A stretch of 64,000 nucleotides of DNA from Chlorokybus atmophyticus (lineage: Eukaryota; Streptophyta; Chlorokybophyceae; Chlorokybales; Chlorokybaceae). The stretch spans positions 305,210-369,209 of the forward strand of contig RHPI01000026.1 of NCBI GenBank assembly GCA_009103225.1, read 5' to 3'. Below the pieces are notes generated by a model. The model had not been told where the DNA came from, made no database searches, and saw only the letters and a program-made list of their open reading frames with translations. Both the position numbers and the translations under genes were made by a program. This document shows, in pieces, positions 38,598 through 50,308 of this stretch; positions within the stretch are counted from its first letter, which is position 1, and every line of letters starts with the position of its first letter.

Positions 38598-40012
38598 CTG
38601 ACTGCAAGTCGCCGTGCAAAGCACAACCAACCTCTTACAAGTGCATACCCAATGGCTTCCTTGCTGCTGCTTGCTCACTTCTCAGACAATGGCATGAAGT
38701 AATGTACAGTTGCAATGTTCAAAGCAGTGTCATCGCTTACATCTAACCTGCTTCATTGAAAGTGCTACTTGGCAAGCTTCTGCCTTGCTCCCGTCAGTTC
38801 CCCTAACAAGTTATGCATGGGACGGGAGCTGCTGGCAACCGCATGTCAGCCAAACAGCCATACCACAAAAACCTTCACATCCCACACAGCCACACCAACA
38901 TGGCACTCAATGCACAAGATGGTACTCTTTGGCATGCATGATGCAGTCCAACAATGTAAGGCAATTCAGCCACAGTTCCCCACTACTAGCAATCGCAGCA
39001 ATATAAGGACGAATTGAGCGGATCAGCCTGCAGTCTCCAATTGCAATCCAGCGGCACTCCAGCAAGCCGAGCAGGGGCGACAGCGGCACCTAGGCTCACG
39101 TAGAACGCCACTCATAAAGTTCGACAACAAAACCCCTTGTCATCAACACATTACCACAACCAGCCAAGCGGTGGCATGCAGGCACATGAAGTCACGTACA
39201 TGAAGACATGCACATGCCGCGCAAGCAACGCTACCTAACTCTCACCCTGTGCTATAGGGGTTGTAAGCACACACGCCTGCAAACATATTGGGGAAGGTTC
39301 TGGCACTGTTCACAATCAACAGCGCGGCGGTGGTGAGCAAGTACCCTATGACGCACGAGCAACACGGTGCATGCGCCGGAGTGCATCCGCTACAACGGCC
39401 TCTCTTGCGGATCATAAAGCGCTCCCTTCAGAGAGCGCTCAACACCTCAAGGGACTTGTCATCATGTCCAACTGAACATGCTCTGCAACGGCATCTACAG
39501 CAACCATGATCGCGTGCATGTGCATGTCAACACACGCATATGCACTCGCATTCTCATATGTACGCGTACATGTGTAAGCACTCACACATATATGTGGGCA
39601 TGGGTATGCAATCACTTGTTCATCCAGCCTTTACGGGAACAACAGTCACTTCTCCACACACATAACTTACCTTTAGTGCCGGACAAGTGGGCGCGAAAGG
39701 CTTACCCTTCGCTCAAGCTGTTGTCTTCATGGGTGCACGCTTGCTCAAGGGCTGAGAGTTTGGATCATATAGCAAAGAAGAACGTGGCAGGGAGACAAGA
39801 GAACAAAGAGAGAAAACTTGCATGCAGCCCCTAGCTGGAAAAACTTGCATGCACAAACATCATGTACGAACACAGCACAAACAATGCGCGTCGCTTACAT
39901 TTTGTGACTTGAATGGCAACCAACTCAGTTGAGTCTCCACACTCATGGCAACAACAATCATGCATTAACTAATGCACAGTACGCGTACGCGTCTATGCGT
40001 GTCAAATGAGCT
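38598..40012. other. Gene-free stretch
   Basis: A minus-strand frame at 39089-38907 might be an upstream exon of the coiled-coil locus, but it has no recognisable motif. The remainder shows only short frames. Confidence 0.35.
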
Positions 40013-40603
40013 TCAGATTAACCCGCGGATCTTGCGGTTTGTAATGACATGCACAGTACGCTGTGCACCTTCTTCCAACATCGCGGGGGTGAAGTCTTCG
40101 CGCCTCCCAAGGGCCACCGCAAGAACAGCAGCTTCAAATGGGCAGAATTCCCACAAGAGCTTAAGACTGCGAGCACGTTGATCAACTCGCACGATATCGC
40201 TGACCGCGAGGGTCTCCACAGCCTCCACAATACTGGCAGCATGAAATGCAAATCCGTTGTCTAGTCGCTGTGGTGCTCCGCTCAACCAGCGGGTCAAAGG
40301 TAAATCTCCAACAATCTTTCCACAGAACAGCATATCAATGTTGTAGATGTCCTCCAGCTTACCATGCCACGCAGCGCGCTCTTGGTTATTGTTGAATTGT
40401 TGATGCCTCAATGCCACTTGAATGTAGGCATCCAACTGGTCTCCAGCCGTAAAAACTAGCTCCGTCGCAAGCGTGCCCAAGAACCGTTTCGGATTGGCAT
40501 TCACGTCAGCTGCAAATTGCTCATCCTGTGTGTCATCCACTAAACCCAACAGCCGCTCCTGCGCCTTCGCAATTGGTTCGAACCATCTTGGTGGCTCTGT
40601 CAT
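40013..40603 (-). CDS. Unrecognised protein, single long exon
   Basis: From the ATG at 40603 a 196-residue frame runs to TGA (40015-40013). Its composition looks like a folded, soluble, mostly helical protein: RWFEPIAKAQERLLGLVDD, ELVFTAGDQLDAYIQVALRH, DLPLTRWLSGAPQRLDNGFA, LLWEFCPFEAAVLAVALGR. The frame stays open upstream to about 40846, so an earlier start or a 5' exon is possible; ttcctcag ending near 40637 could be its splice acceptor. An uninterrupted 590-bp exon is long compared with most exons here. I do not recognise a family. Neighbours are the coiled-coil locus and its inverted relative. Confidence 0.5.
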   Translation of the reverse strand: MTEPPRWFEPIAKAQERLLGLVDDTQDEQFAADVNANPKRFLGTLATELVFTAGDQLDAYIQVALRHQQFNNNQERAAWHGKLEDIYNIDMLFCGKIVGDLPLTRWLSGAPQRLDNGFAFHAASIVEAVETLAVSDIVRVDQRARSLKLLWEFCPFEAAVLAVALGRREDFTPAMLEEGAQRTVHVITNRKIRGLI

Positions 40604-41320
40604 CAGAAAGGTGCACGCAATGAGTTTCACGCAAATCTGAGGAAGTGCATGCAGACAAATCAAACAAAACAAGTTACAGTACACAGTCGCTGCTCCTTTG
40701 TCTGACACACACAAACCAATCCTTGACGAAATCTCAAACATCCGCATTTGCACCCGCCTGCAACTGAGGAAGAAGAGGATGACTAGCAAGTGGTTATGGG
40801 TGAGGTGGCGGGACCGGCATCTGATGAGCGTGAAGCAGGAGTTCAAGCTGGGAATGCAGGTACACTGATCTGCTTAAGCCACCTTGAACTTCTGAGCATA
40901 TTATGTTGGTGGTACCTGCAGCTGCATCGTAGGATAGTGTGCAGTCTCTGAACTGCACCATGTGTGCCAGAGATAACCGTCCGGTGCATTATGTTTCATG
41001 TTGGTTCTGTTGGGATTGAGGAATTTCGCTGGTATTGCCGTTTAATATGTGATTGCCAACAGCAGCAGCAGCAGCAGCACTGCTGCGGCAGCTCCATTTA
41101 CACGCATTTAGTTCCTTGTTTGCATCCCCAAGCCCAAGGTTGACGATGCTCTCGCAGCAGGTTAGACGTGTGCGATGGCACTGCTAATGCGCAATATGGC
41201 AACAGCACAGCAACTCATGCCATTGTCCGAGACCAGGAGCAAGTTGCATGTGAAATTATTATTGGCTTATGCGCACGTTAAGGGTTGATTGACAAAGGCT
41301 GTGTTGCAGGTGGCTAGCAG

Positions 41321-41780
41321 TCAGGTGGTTACTTCAACATCATCGCTGTGCAGGAAAGGTTGAAGAAGTCTCGGGAAAAGATCAGGGCCAAGCAGGACAC
41401 CATGGCGCCCCTGCAGGTTGGCACTTCACTTGTCAGTCGGCGTTCTGGATACGCTTTGTGTTATTCACATACAATGACATTGTGTACTTCTTATACAACG
41501 ACGTTGCTCTCAGGTTTCATTGAAACGCGGTGAGGAGACCAGAAATGCGCGCACCAAGTTTGGGTAGATGCTGTGCGCTAGCGAGGCAGAATCAGATGCC
41601 TTGGTAATCAGTGATTGCGTTAATTGACCAAATGTTCAGCATGGTAGTTGATGCTTGCTTGTTGCAAATGTGTTTAGCATGCATGGTGCGTACATGTTGG
41701 TATCCGCCTGCCAAACTACTTCCAATTCCAAGTGGCAACTTGAGGAGTCAGAGCAAGCGTATGAGAAACGCCGTAAGGTA
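41321..41780 (+). pseudogene. Inverted relative of the coiled-coil exons
   Basis: Exon-like blocks 41321-41416 (FNIIAVQERLKKSREKIRAK...) and 41514-41563 (VSLKRGEETRNARTKF) match, in order, the minus-strand blocks 38597-38508 and about 38285-38240 at both DNA and protein level; 41742-41780 (QLEESEQAYEKRRK) may match ALQEDESC there. After this the frame closes (TAG at the next plausible exon near 41944). No full gene could be built, so it may be a partial duplicate. Confidence 0.45.
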
Positions 41781-42231
41781 CATATAGCAGTAATCATGCA
41801 GTGTGGCTGTGTATGCATGTTGCATGGTGTGACAACAGCACGTCATATGTTGTGTGCACCAATCAGCCACAAAGGAATGCACCTTAGGTGCATGACGAAG
41901 TGATAACTTGCACTGTACCTCCACAAATTGCAGGAGCATTAGTCAGGCATCAGAGGGAAGTAGAAGGCTAAATTTCCAGCTTGTTGCGGGAGAGTATACG
42001 AGGTGCTCCATCATAGTTTACAGAAAATGCAAGTGATGCATGTAACACTGGTGTGTTTGTGTCGCAGCTTACACGTTGCACCCTCGTGCATGACAAGATG
42101 ATGCTTCCCACTTGGATGGCATTTAGTAAGGAACTGCTTCAACCACACTACAGGAAAGTAAGAGGCTGAAGTGCAATATCATGTTGCGCGCGAGCACAGT
42201 GTGTATTTGTTGTAATATCCATGTTGCAGCG

Positions 42232-44423
42232 TCACATAAACCCTCGCCGCCTGTACTGCTTGTCATACGCGATATTGAACTTCTCCACGAGCTCGTTCGT
42301 CAAACTGCAAACATCATCAGTTATGTCGTCTCTGACTGTGCACCACACACCAACCTCCGATGCAAGCACACATAACATCAATTGCGCTTATGTTGGTACC
42401 TTGTGCCCTTGGTCATGCTGGCAAGATATGACGTCAAGAGCGTGTCATTGTACTCCTGCAACCAGACAGTTCACAGTCAAGCCCCGAGCAAATAAAGTGT
42501 GTTAGCACATGCATGCTTACAACACGTCCTCACAGTGGCAAAGTCGTCGTGGAAGCGCTGCGTGTCGATCGTAGGCAGTCTCTGCACGAGGCTAGCAACT
42601 TGTCTCAGCAGCGAGTGCTGGTAAGGCAAGTTGCCTGCAGCAGCATTGAAGGCGTGAGTAATCGACATGTTGGTGAGTGGTTGTGTCTACTCATCTCACC
42701 TGCGCGGATAGCCACAAGGAGGGTGTGAAGCTCCTTCACTCTGCTGTTGAGCATCTTGATCGCGCTCACCATGCTCGTCAAGTGCGCCGTTACTGCATAG
42801 TTGGGAATTAAAGAAAGCTATCCATGAAATACCGATACTGTCATGGAAACGCACACATGTATACACTTGCTTGCGTGCTCGCGCACGCGCATGCACCGTT
42901 GCAATGCATATCAACGTGCGGTCACGGCGCACGCACGCACGCATGCGCGTACACACACACGCAAGCACGTACCAAGACGTACGCAGATGTGTGTGCGAAT
43001 GCTGTCATCCATACGATAAACTACATGCAATGTGCACGTACGTTGGGTTGCGCCTGAGGTGCCGCCAGTTGGTGTTATCCTCGCCACATGGTCGACTGAT
43101 ATCCTCTCTGCCTCCACTGTCTGATACCGATATTGCTACTCAGCTGCAGTGTGCACACACCCACACAATGCATATACTTCCGCACAACATCACCTCAATC
43201 GTGTAAGACGACTTCACGAAGATGAGAGAAGGGAGGCCGTCGATGACATGCAGCTCACTCTCATATATTGTGATGGGCAGGTCTTTGCTCGTGTGCGACG
43301 GGATGGGGTCGAGTAGGAGGTAGACTGGGCTCTCGTTGTGCTCCATCATCTGAATCCCACTTTAGTTAGACACTAGCTACATGCCCACGTATATGTGTAT
43401 GTATAGATATGTTGTGTTTGCATAAGCATGCATGGGTTGTGTCTCCGGGCAACGTGAGCGCAGAGTGCACAGGCAAGTGCACATGCGACTGTACACGTTT
43501 GCAAGCACACGCCTATGCGCGCACATGCGCCCTCGCATGTGCAAAGGCGTGTGTGCGTGAGAGCGCACGAGCGTGCGTGCGTGCGTGCATGCGTGTGTGT
43601 GACCACACGCGCAAACACACACATTTACGCATGCACGCGCGCATGCTCGTGTGCATGCGTGCTCACATGCAAGTGCGCAAGCATGTGTACATGTGCGTGT
43701 ACTGCATACATGTATACGCACACGTTTACAAACAATCCATGAAACATGCATGCAGGACGGAGTGTGCATGAGCTCACATGCACGACAAGCGACAACACTG
43801 CAAAGCCCACGCCATACCAGTTTGTGGATCTGCATGTCATCATCCGACGCTTCGCTGCCCGTTGAATACCATCCCAAAATCTCGTATGTCGGAAACACCT
43901 TCTTGTCTGCCACACAACAGAGAAGACATCAACCAACACATACACATTGACACCAACAACAAACAAACCCTCACATTGCTCCGTCTTTTGTTGGAAAAAC
44001 TCCCGGTCGATCTCAACCGCGCCGCTGCTGACCGCGTCGTACTTGAGCTCGAACGAGTTGCAGATCTCCACCACGCGCCCGGACTGCAATCCTGCAAGCG
44101 TGTCACTTCAAACAACGCATGCATGAACTCATCCAAACGGCCTTGCATGCATGCGTGCTGTATGCGTGCATGCAGGCACGGTATAACACAAACAGAAGGC
44201 CAGTTGCATGCATGCGTGCAACGCATGAGTGCAGACTTGTGCGCGCGAGAGCGAGAGCGAGAGAGCGAGCGAGAGAGCGAGAGAGAGCGAGAGAGCGAGA
44301 GCGCGAGAGCGCGAGCGCGAGAGCGAGCGAGAGCGAGCGAGAGCGAGCGAGAGCGAGCGAGAGCGAGAGCGAGAGCGAGAGCGAGAGCGAGAGCGAGAGA
44401 GAGCGAGAGAGAGAGAGCGAGCG

Positions 44424-44501
<78 letters not shown>

Positions 44502-44838
44502 TACATGCCAAGCACTGACAAGACACACAGCTTGGACAAGCAGTAGCAACGAAACCCACAATCGTATCAGTGTAAACAACAAGCAGCAACTACAAGTGTG
44601 ATACGCTGATTACAATCAACCAGAAGTGAGTCATACACTACAACTGGCAGCAAGCTCAACAACACAACGAGTCCGTGGCCATGAAGCACACCACTCTCTC
44701 ACCCAGCAGGCACCCGATGACTCTGGGCACTCCCCCGCTCCCTGCAGTCTGCTGCGCCTTGATGCGCGTGTGGTGGTCGCTTATGCTCACGATCACCAGC
44801 GGGTGAAGCCGCAGCTCGAGCCCGCTGGTGGAACCCAT
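42232..44838 (-). CDS. CSN6: COP9 signalosome complex subunit 6 (MPN- domain)
   Basis: A non-catalytic MPN subunit that pairs with CSN5 in the signalosome, which removes NEDD8 from cullins. Exons: 44838-44703, 44091-43975, 43906-43818, 43349-43194, 43120-43042, 42792-42700, 42634-42534, 42455-42400, 42304-42232; 299 residues, all phases consistent. Motifs in order: LHPLVIVSISDHHTR, VIGCLLGLQSGRVVEICNSF, YKKVFPTYEILGWYSTG, HNESPVYLLLDP, LPITIYESE, AERISVDHVARITP, AIKMLNSRVKELH, QRLPTID and VEKFNIAYDKQYRRRG. The JAMM zinc ligands of CSN5 are absent, as expected. The ATG at 44838 gives the usual length, but the frame is open further upstream through an EVEVEVEV run. Intron 1 contains a long repeat. 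Confidence 0.95.
43385..43745. repeat. TG/CG-rich alternating tract in CSN6 intron 3
   Basis: Highly alternating gcatgcgtgcgcacatgcg-type sequence, about 360 bp, with many short palindromes (gcatgc, tgcgca). A similar block lies at 42850-43010 in intron 5. Confidence 0.8.
44243..44499. repeat. (GA)n/(GAGC)n repeat in CSN6 intron 1
   Basis: About 255 bp: interrupted gagagc/gcgagc units at 44243-44425, then pure (GA)n to 44499. On the CSN6 sense strand it reads (TC)n/(GCTC)n, so it is a pyrimidine-rich intronic repeat like that in the bestrophin gene. Confidence 0.95.
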
Positions 44839-45177
44839 GACGGTCACTCCAGACCTACTACGCACAGCAACCTCAACCTCAACCTCAACCTCAACACCGA
44901 CGGCAACGACGGTGATGACAGCAGGTAAAATTACAAGTCCGGCAGTAGCATGCAAAGCTACGAGCACCGACACTGCCGCCCTCCCCGCCGCTGCCGACGC
45001 CGTCGCCAACAATCCAGCCAATGTCGCACAGAGGTAAGCATGCAAAACCCTTATAAAAACGCTTGGCTTCTTGGTTGCTTTGTTGCTCTTTGTTTGTTGG
45101 GTTGGGAGGCGGCGTGGGTGTTGTCGTCGTTGCTCTTGTTGTTGGTGTGGTCCTCGTGGTTGTGGTCACTGGGGGCG
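44839..45177. promoter_or_regulatory. Shared upstream region of CSN6 (-) and MPC2 (+)
   Basis: 339 bp between start codons, with a four-and-a-half-fold aacctc tandem at 44869-44895. The same hexamer array occurs in RRP8 exon 1. Confidence 0.4.
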
Positions 45178-46538
45178 ATGGCGGCGGCGAGCCGGCTGGC
45201 GGCGTTTTGGAACCATCCTGCTGGACCCAAGACAAGTAAGCATCGTTCGCAATGTTTTCGGAAGGCTTGAACGCATGTGCAGTTAGCGGATTGACCTAAC
45301 AGAATGCGACAGTGAGTGAGTGGAGCGACTCACTGTCTCAGTGTCGCATTAGGAACGAGGAACGAGCTGGCTTTGCAAAGCTAGCGAATACAGTTGTGTT
45401 TGGTTGGCGGGTGTATATACTCTGAATCTAGGAGACAAGTTGGGATCAGCACTTTGCCATCAGAAGTGATGATTATATCTGTGCCGGCGCACAAGTCGTG
45501 CCTTGCTTGAAATTGTAACCTTGGCCGTTTGCTCATGTTAGCATGGACAGCTTGGATGCCCTGACAGGTTGCTTGTGACAGCACCCACACGTGCACGTTC
45601 ATTATGCTCTAACCATATAGTAGCAGCAGTGGGAATGAACCATTATATGCTGTTATGCGTAAGCCGCCTGCTCTTTGCACATTGCTACACACCGTAAGCA
45701 TGCTCGCAGACATGTACACATGCACACGCACGTGTACACACGCATGTGTACACACGCATGCGCGTATACGCACATGCACACACGCACATGACACTCTTGC
45801 GCACACACATGGCCGCGCATGTACAAGCGCTTGCTTTCAAACGGCACGCAGCAGACACCGCTTCTTTATGCACTTTATGCACTTTTTGTGGCACACGCAG
45901 TTCACTTCTGGGCGCCCACTTTCAAGTGGGGGATCAGCATTGCCAACATTGCAGACTTCTCCAAACCTCCTGAAAAGCTTTCCATGCCCCAACAATCAGG
46001 TGGGTCGTCCCCTGCAGTATGACAACATACAGTACACTATCAATGCGAAGTATATCGACAGCATTGTTGACTGTTGCTTTGTTGTTATCTTGTTTGGCTG
46101 TAAGTACTCCTTACAACAGCATTTTTCTTCTTTGAGTCACTTTCTATGCGTGTGCTGCAGCTGTCACGGCCACAGGACTGATATGGATGCGTTACAGCAC
46201 AGTCATCATACCGGTGAATACACACACTGCCATTGTTATTGTGGCTGTTGTTGTTGTTGTTGTTGTTGTTGTTGTCGTTGGTGATTTATTACTTTGACTT
46301 AATGGGCATTGGTGTGTCCGATTACAGAAAAACTGGAACCTGTTCAGTGTTAACACAGCGATGGCGGCAACAGGGCTGTACCAACTGGCCAGAAGGGCAA
46401 AGTAAGCATACACGCATAAACCAATACATACCACCTGCGCACTCCCATCCTTATGCATCAGCTGCGGAGCAATCATCTATCTTTCGTTTCAGATACGAGT
46501 TGGCAAAGCGGGACGCAAATAGCGCTCAAGCCGCATAG
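45178..46538 (+). CDS. MPC2: Mitochondrial pyruvate carrier 2
   Basis: With MPC1 it forms the inner-membrane carrier that brings pyruvate into mitochondria. Exons: 45178-45235, 45901-45999, 46161-46213, 46328-46401, 46493-46538; 109 residues. Signature stretches: FWNHPAGPKTIHFWAPTFKWG, ADFSKPPEKLSMPQQ, ATGLIWMRYSTVIIPKNWNL, FSVNTAMAATGLYQLARR. It is close to the usual size for MPC2 and lacks a cleavable presequence, as is normal. A TGTAA lies at 46602-46606, 64 bp after the stop. Head-to-head with CSN6. Intron 1 is long and contains a CA/TG-rich tract (45690-45815). Confidence 0.96.
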
Positions 46539-47287
46539 AGCTTCGGAGTGAACAATTCATAAGGAGGTGACGGTACACGCCTTTACCTTTCTTGTACGTA
46601 TTGTAAAGTCAATTTGAGTGCACTAAAACATTCAATCATCATGGCGGAGATTTGTGATTTTCAAGCGCAATAAGCAAGCAAAGGCGGTTGATGTTGACAT
46701 CACTTAGCCAGTGGAAGGGATCTGCGAACTCTGTTGTGGGTGTCATGGTCTTGTGGCATGAGAAGGGCAGTCGATATTTCTTCCCTGGTGTAATGCGGTC
46801 ACTGTTGCACCTGCATACCCAACCCAAACGATGCAACAAACAACGCATGTCAACATGTTGCTGTGCGCATCTCTTATGTGTGATTGCAAGTAACACCCGC
46901 TCAGGGCAGCGAATGTACGTACATGTTGCAGTAATTTGTGCGCCGAATGCAACACTAAAGTGTTGCAATACAGAATGCAACACTTGGATCTTACCGGTGG
47001 CTTCAGACCACGCATACTAGCAAGCCTGACAGAGCCTGAGCAGAAGCCAAACTGTTGTTATTCCAAAATCTGTTTGATATGCTATAGCTGTAATGCCAGC
47101 CTGTGCTAGCAGCTTATTGTTTGTGAGCTGATGCTAGAACACTTGCTGCTACATGCAGCAACTGTATCCTACTCCTACCCTTATTGCAGCCCTTACAGAA
47201 CGTCATAATAGGATATTGACAAACACAGACGGGACTGTACATGGCCGAAGCAGAGACTGTTACACCTTCAATGAGGCTTGGACCCAG
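46539..47287. other. Convergent intergenic region, MPC2 / F-box gene
   Basis: The 3' regions of both genes. Candidate poly(A) signals TGTAA at 46602 (+) and at 47193-47197 on the minus strand. No supported gene. Confidence 0.4.
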
Positions 47288-49096
47288 TCAATACCACTCC
47301 AAGGGCAGCTCCTGCAGCGACCGGAGGAACTGCGGGTGGGTCATGATCTCGAGCGTGCCCGTTTCGTCATCATAGCAGCACGTCAGCGACATCTTGCTGA
47401 CCTTCAGCGGCACCATGCGTACGGGGTTGGGGCTCGGAGGCTGGTTGCCCGTGATCCATAGCGTTGCAAGCGTCTGGACATGGCCCAGGTATACCGGTAT
47501 ACTTGACACAAGCCACCTGTCACGACAGATCTGTTGGTGAGCGACTCCACCCCCAACAGGTGTGCATACAGTACGAGCGATAATATGTGCATGTATGGCG
47601 TGCCGCAGCATGTCAAGCTGTCAACATTGTGTGACATGCTTACTGAACAGAGTACCAGCAAACATGCAGCGACCATATGCATGCATGCATGTGTCTATGC
47701 GTGCGAATACGCAAGCATATGCATAAACACATACACATACCCTCACATATGCGTGACGTTGTGCATGCGTGTGCATCCACACGCATATGCGTTTCATGTT
47801 GTGCACATGTGCGCATAGACACACATGCGCACGGGCTCCAAATACACATGCACGCACGCATACTGCAGCAGGCAGGTATGTTGCTGCTTGTAATGTTGTA
47901 CGACAGTGCTGCACATGAGTGCTGCTCACCTCTGGTGACAGTCAGCTGTCCACGTTACATGCGTCTCAGTTAACCCCGCGCCACTCTCAGGTGCCACCTG
48001 CACGTACTCTTCCAAGTACGAGCTGTCTGGTTCAGCCTGCATGAGGCACGCCATCCTGTTGTCGTGATGCCGCAGCACGCTCCATGAGATCTTCAAGTTC
48101 TCCAAGTATTGCAGTATTGCGCCATCGTTTTCCTCATCATCAGTGATGACAGTACAAGGCACGGGTTCGGTATTGAAATCCACAGAAAGCTCAATGTGAA
48201 AGATAGGAGATCTCACAGAATTCTCTTCAACATAGTCTCTTGTGTCTTCAAGACTCGACCCCGGCACAAACTCTGATATGACGTGATGGTCTTTGTAGTA
48301 CACTTCCACAAAGAAGGAGTAGTCCCTGAGCTTGTGAATCATCGGCGGGTTGGCCAGCAGCAGATTAGCCGCACTTGACTTCATGCGCTTAACATAGAAG
48401 CTCCGGTAGCCGCCCTACCCAACCCCAAACAATAAGAATCAACCCTAAGGCAGGACTCCACAACAACTTTAATCTCGCACAACTGCACGAAGCCCATGTG
48501 TGCACAATGAAGCATAGTGCACAACAAGCATACTACACAAGTTGTAGGCAATCTCGACATGCACTATGGGGCGCAAGGTGTAGTCTATGTATTACATGTA
48601 GTACATGTGTTGCGACTACCCAGACGCAACACACGCGGTATACAGTGAGCCTGAAGTGCATGCTATGCTGTGAATGAACCACGCACGCACGCACGCACAA
48701 GTCACTGGTCACAGACGAGTTTCATACCTGCGGTATGAATGTTGCTGCATGTCTTGAGGACGGCCACTGTTCCGTGCACAGGGCTCGCCAGAGTAGGTCA
48801 TTGGCGGCCGTCTGCGCCCACGTTCTGCAGACGCAGGCTGCGTTGCTGAGTGATTGCGCGTCCAGGAACCTCAGGACAGCGGTGAGCATCCCCTCATCGA
48901 GCAACACCTCGTGCGCACGCTGCTGCTGCTGTTGCCGCTGCTGGGCGGCGGCAGCCCTGAGCGCCCGCTCGCTTGACGCCTCCCTCTCGCGACACATCTG
49001 ACTCGGACCCTTCCTCCCACGCGCTGTGGAACGACTTCCGCGGTGACGGGCTAATGCTTGCATCTCATCTGCCCTGGGCGTAACCTGCAGTGGCAT
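47288..49096 (-). CDS. F-box protein
   Basis: Probably an SCF substrate receptor. Exons 49096-48728, 48414-47930 and 47516-47288 join in phase to 360 residues. Residues about 35-65 are Arg/Ala/Gln-rich (poly-Gln QQRQQQQQ). The F-box follows: LLDEGMLTAVLRFLDAQSLSN with VCRTWAQTAANDLLWRAL. Exon 2 begins GGYRSFYVKRMKSSA, like the segment after the F-box in several plant F-box proteins, then a long region I cannot assign (YSFFVEVYYKDHH, SPIFHIELSVDF). Exon 3 uses the acceptor at 47517 because it keeps the frame open to LQELPLEWY. A different acceptor at 47531 would put the frame into an early stop. Head-to-head with NDPK. Confidence 0.85.
47670..47870. repeat. CA/TG-rich alternating tract in F-box intron 2
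   Basis: About 200 bp of gcatatgcataaacacatac-like and tgcgcac-type sequence inside the 413-bp intron. Confidence 0.7.
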
Positions 49097-50308
49097 GATG
49101 ATAGTATGTGCTCACCCCTGAAAATGGAGTTGGGTATACAAAGCAAGGTTCATGTGAACATGTGCCAAACTTGCTGCTTGTTATGCCTGGTGTGCACAAC
49201 GAAATATGAGATAGCTATAACAGAACACAGATTAGAAGCAACCAAGCATCGCTCATAAAACAAAACCAGACGAGTTGACTTCTCATTGGTGTTCTCTGAA
49301 TATACTGTTGTGCCTGGTTTTGTTGAAGATACTTAAACTGCAATAGGCAAGGCAACCAAAAAAAACATCTACACCCAAGAGTTGCACCAAAACCATCAGC
49401 ACCGTCATTGCCGCCTAAAGTTGCCTGGAAAACAGTGCAACGCATAGCATGAACTAGCATGAAGAACCTAGGAATTGTTTGAGTCCTGGCAGACTGTTGT
49501 TGTAACCTGCTCTTGAAGCAATCAGGAACCAGAACATGCTAGCAACCATCATTTGGAATCATTGTTTCCTCTTGCGTTCCTTATGGTCATCATTACCATA
49601 ATGATGACGACCAGGAACGCAAGAGGAAAGCAAAATGCTCCGGAATGGAACATACATATATACTGTCAAATCTCAGCATAACTTGGCATCATGCAATCGT
49701 GTCCTCCTGGGAATCAGCAAGAATACTATGACAAATTGTTATGAATAGATTGTGACCAGCAGCACAGAGGCAAGCCCACCTGCCGCCTTGATGTCGCACC
49801 CGCATGGAACCGGGAGGCGTCCCTGCCATGCACGCGGCGCACACAGGGCCGCTGATGTCTTACAGTGCACCGCTCCAGCTGTCACGTCAGCACACCAACG
49901 GTTCTTACCTCCCCACACAGACTAGCTGCTGGACACGCAACAAGAACACCACCCAACTGTCACCAGCTTCCACCAGAATCCCCCTCAATAAACAACAGCA
50001 TTCAAGCCCCTCACGCCTGTAACCGACATCAACACCGACACGTCCACCTCCTCCGCCGCCTCCTTGTACTCAACCGCCGCCACCGCCGCGCCCGCCCCAC
50101 CAAAGCAAAACAAAACCCTAAACAGTTTGTACTGAGACACGCGTTTAGCAATGCTGCACTGACTCAGCACACGTCTTCGCAGCAACTGCGGTCGCCGACA
50201 TCGTTGCCGCAAGCGTTGAAGGAATCGTAACAGTGGAACAATTCTTGCATTGTGCAGTCTACACGTGTCTATGCATTGGCTTTGCTACACGTGGCGTTCT
50301 GTGTAGCC
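49097..50308. promoter_or_regulatory. Upstream region shared by F-box gene (-) and NDPK (+)
   Basis: 1.2 kb between the start codons. It contains the 31-bp hairpin at 49565-49629. A minus-strand frame at 50212-49985 (FRVLFCFGGAGAAVAAVEY) and plus-strand frames here have no family match and I do not call them. Confidence 0.4.
49565..49629. repeat. 31-bp near-perfect inverted repeat (hairpin)
   Basis: Arms 49565-49595 and 49599-49629 pair with three mismatches around a 3-base loop; the outer 17 bp (tttcctcttgcgttcct) pair perfectly. It may be a small fold-back element or encode a stable RNA stem. Confidence 0.9.

Noticed and set aside
40560-40590. ggttcgaacc, resembling a tRNA T-arm
   Set aside because: No matching acceptor, D or anticodon arms; it lies within the orphan open frame.
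43840-44601. Frames of Ser/Leu/Arg or Glu/Arg/Ser repeats
   Set aside because: Translations of the (GA)n repeat in CSN6 intron 1, in frames not used by CSN6.
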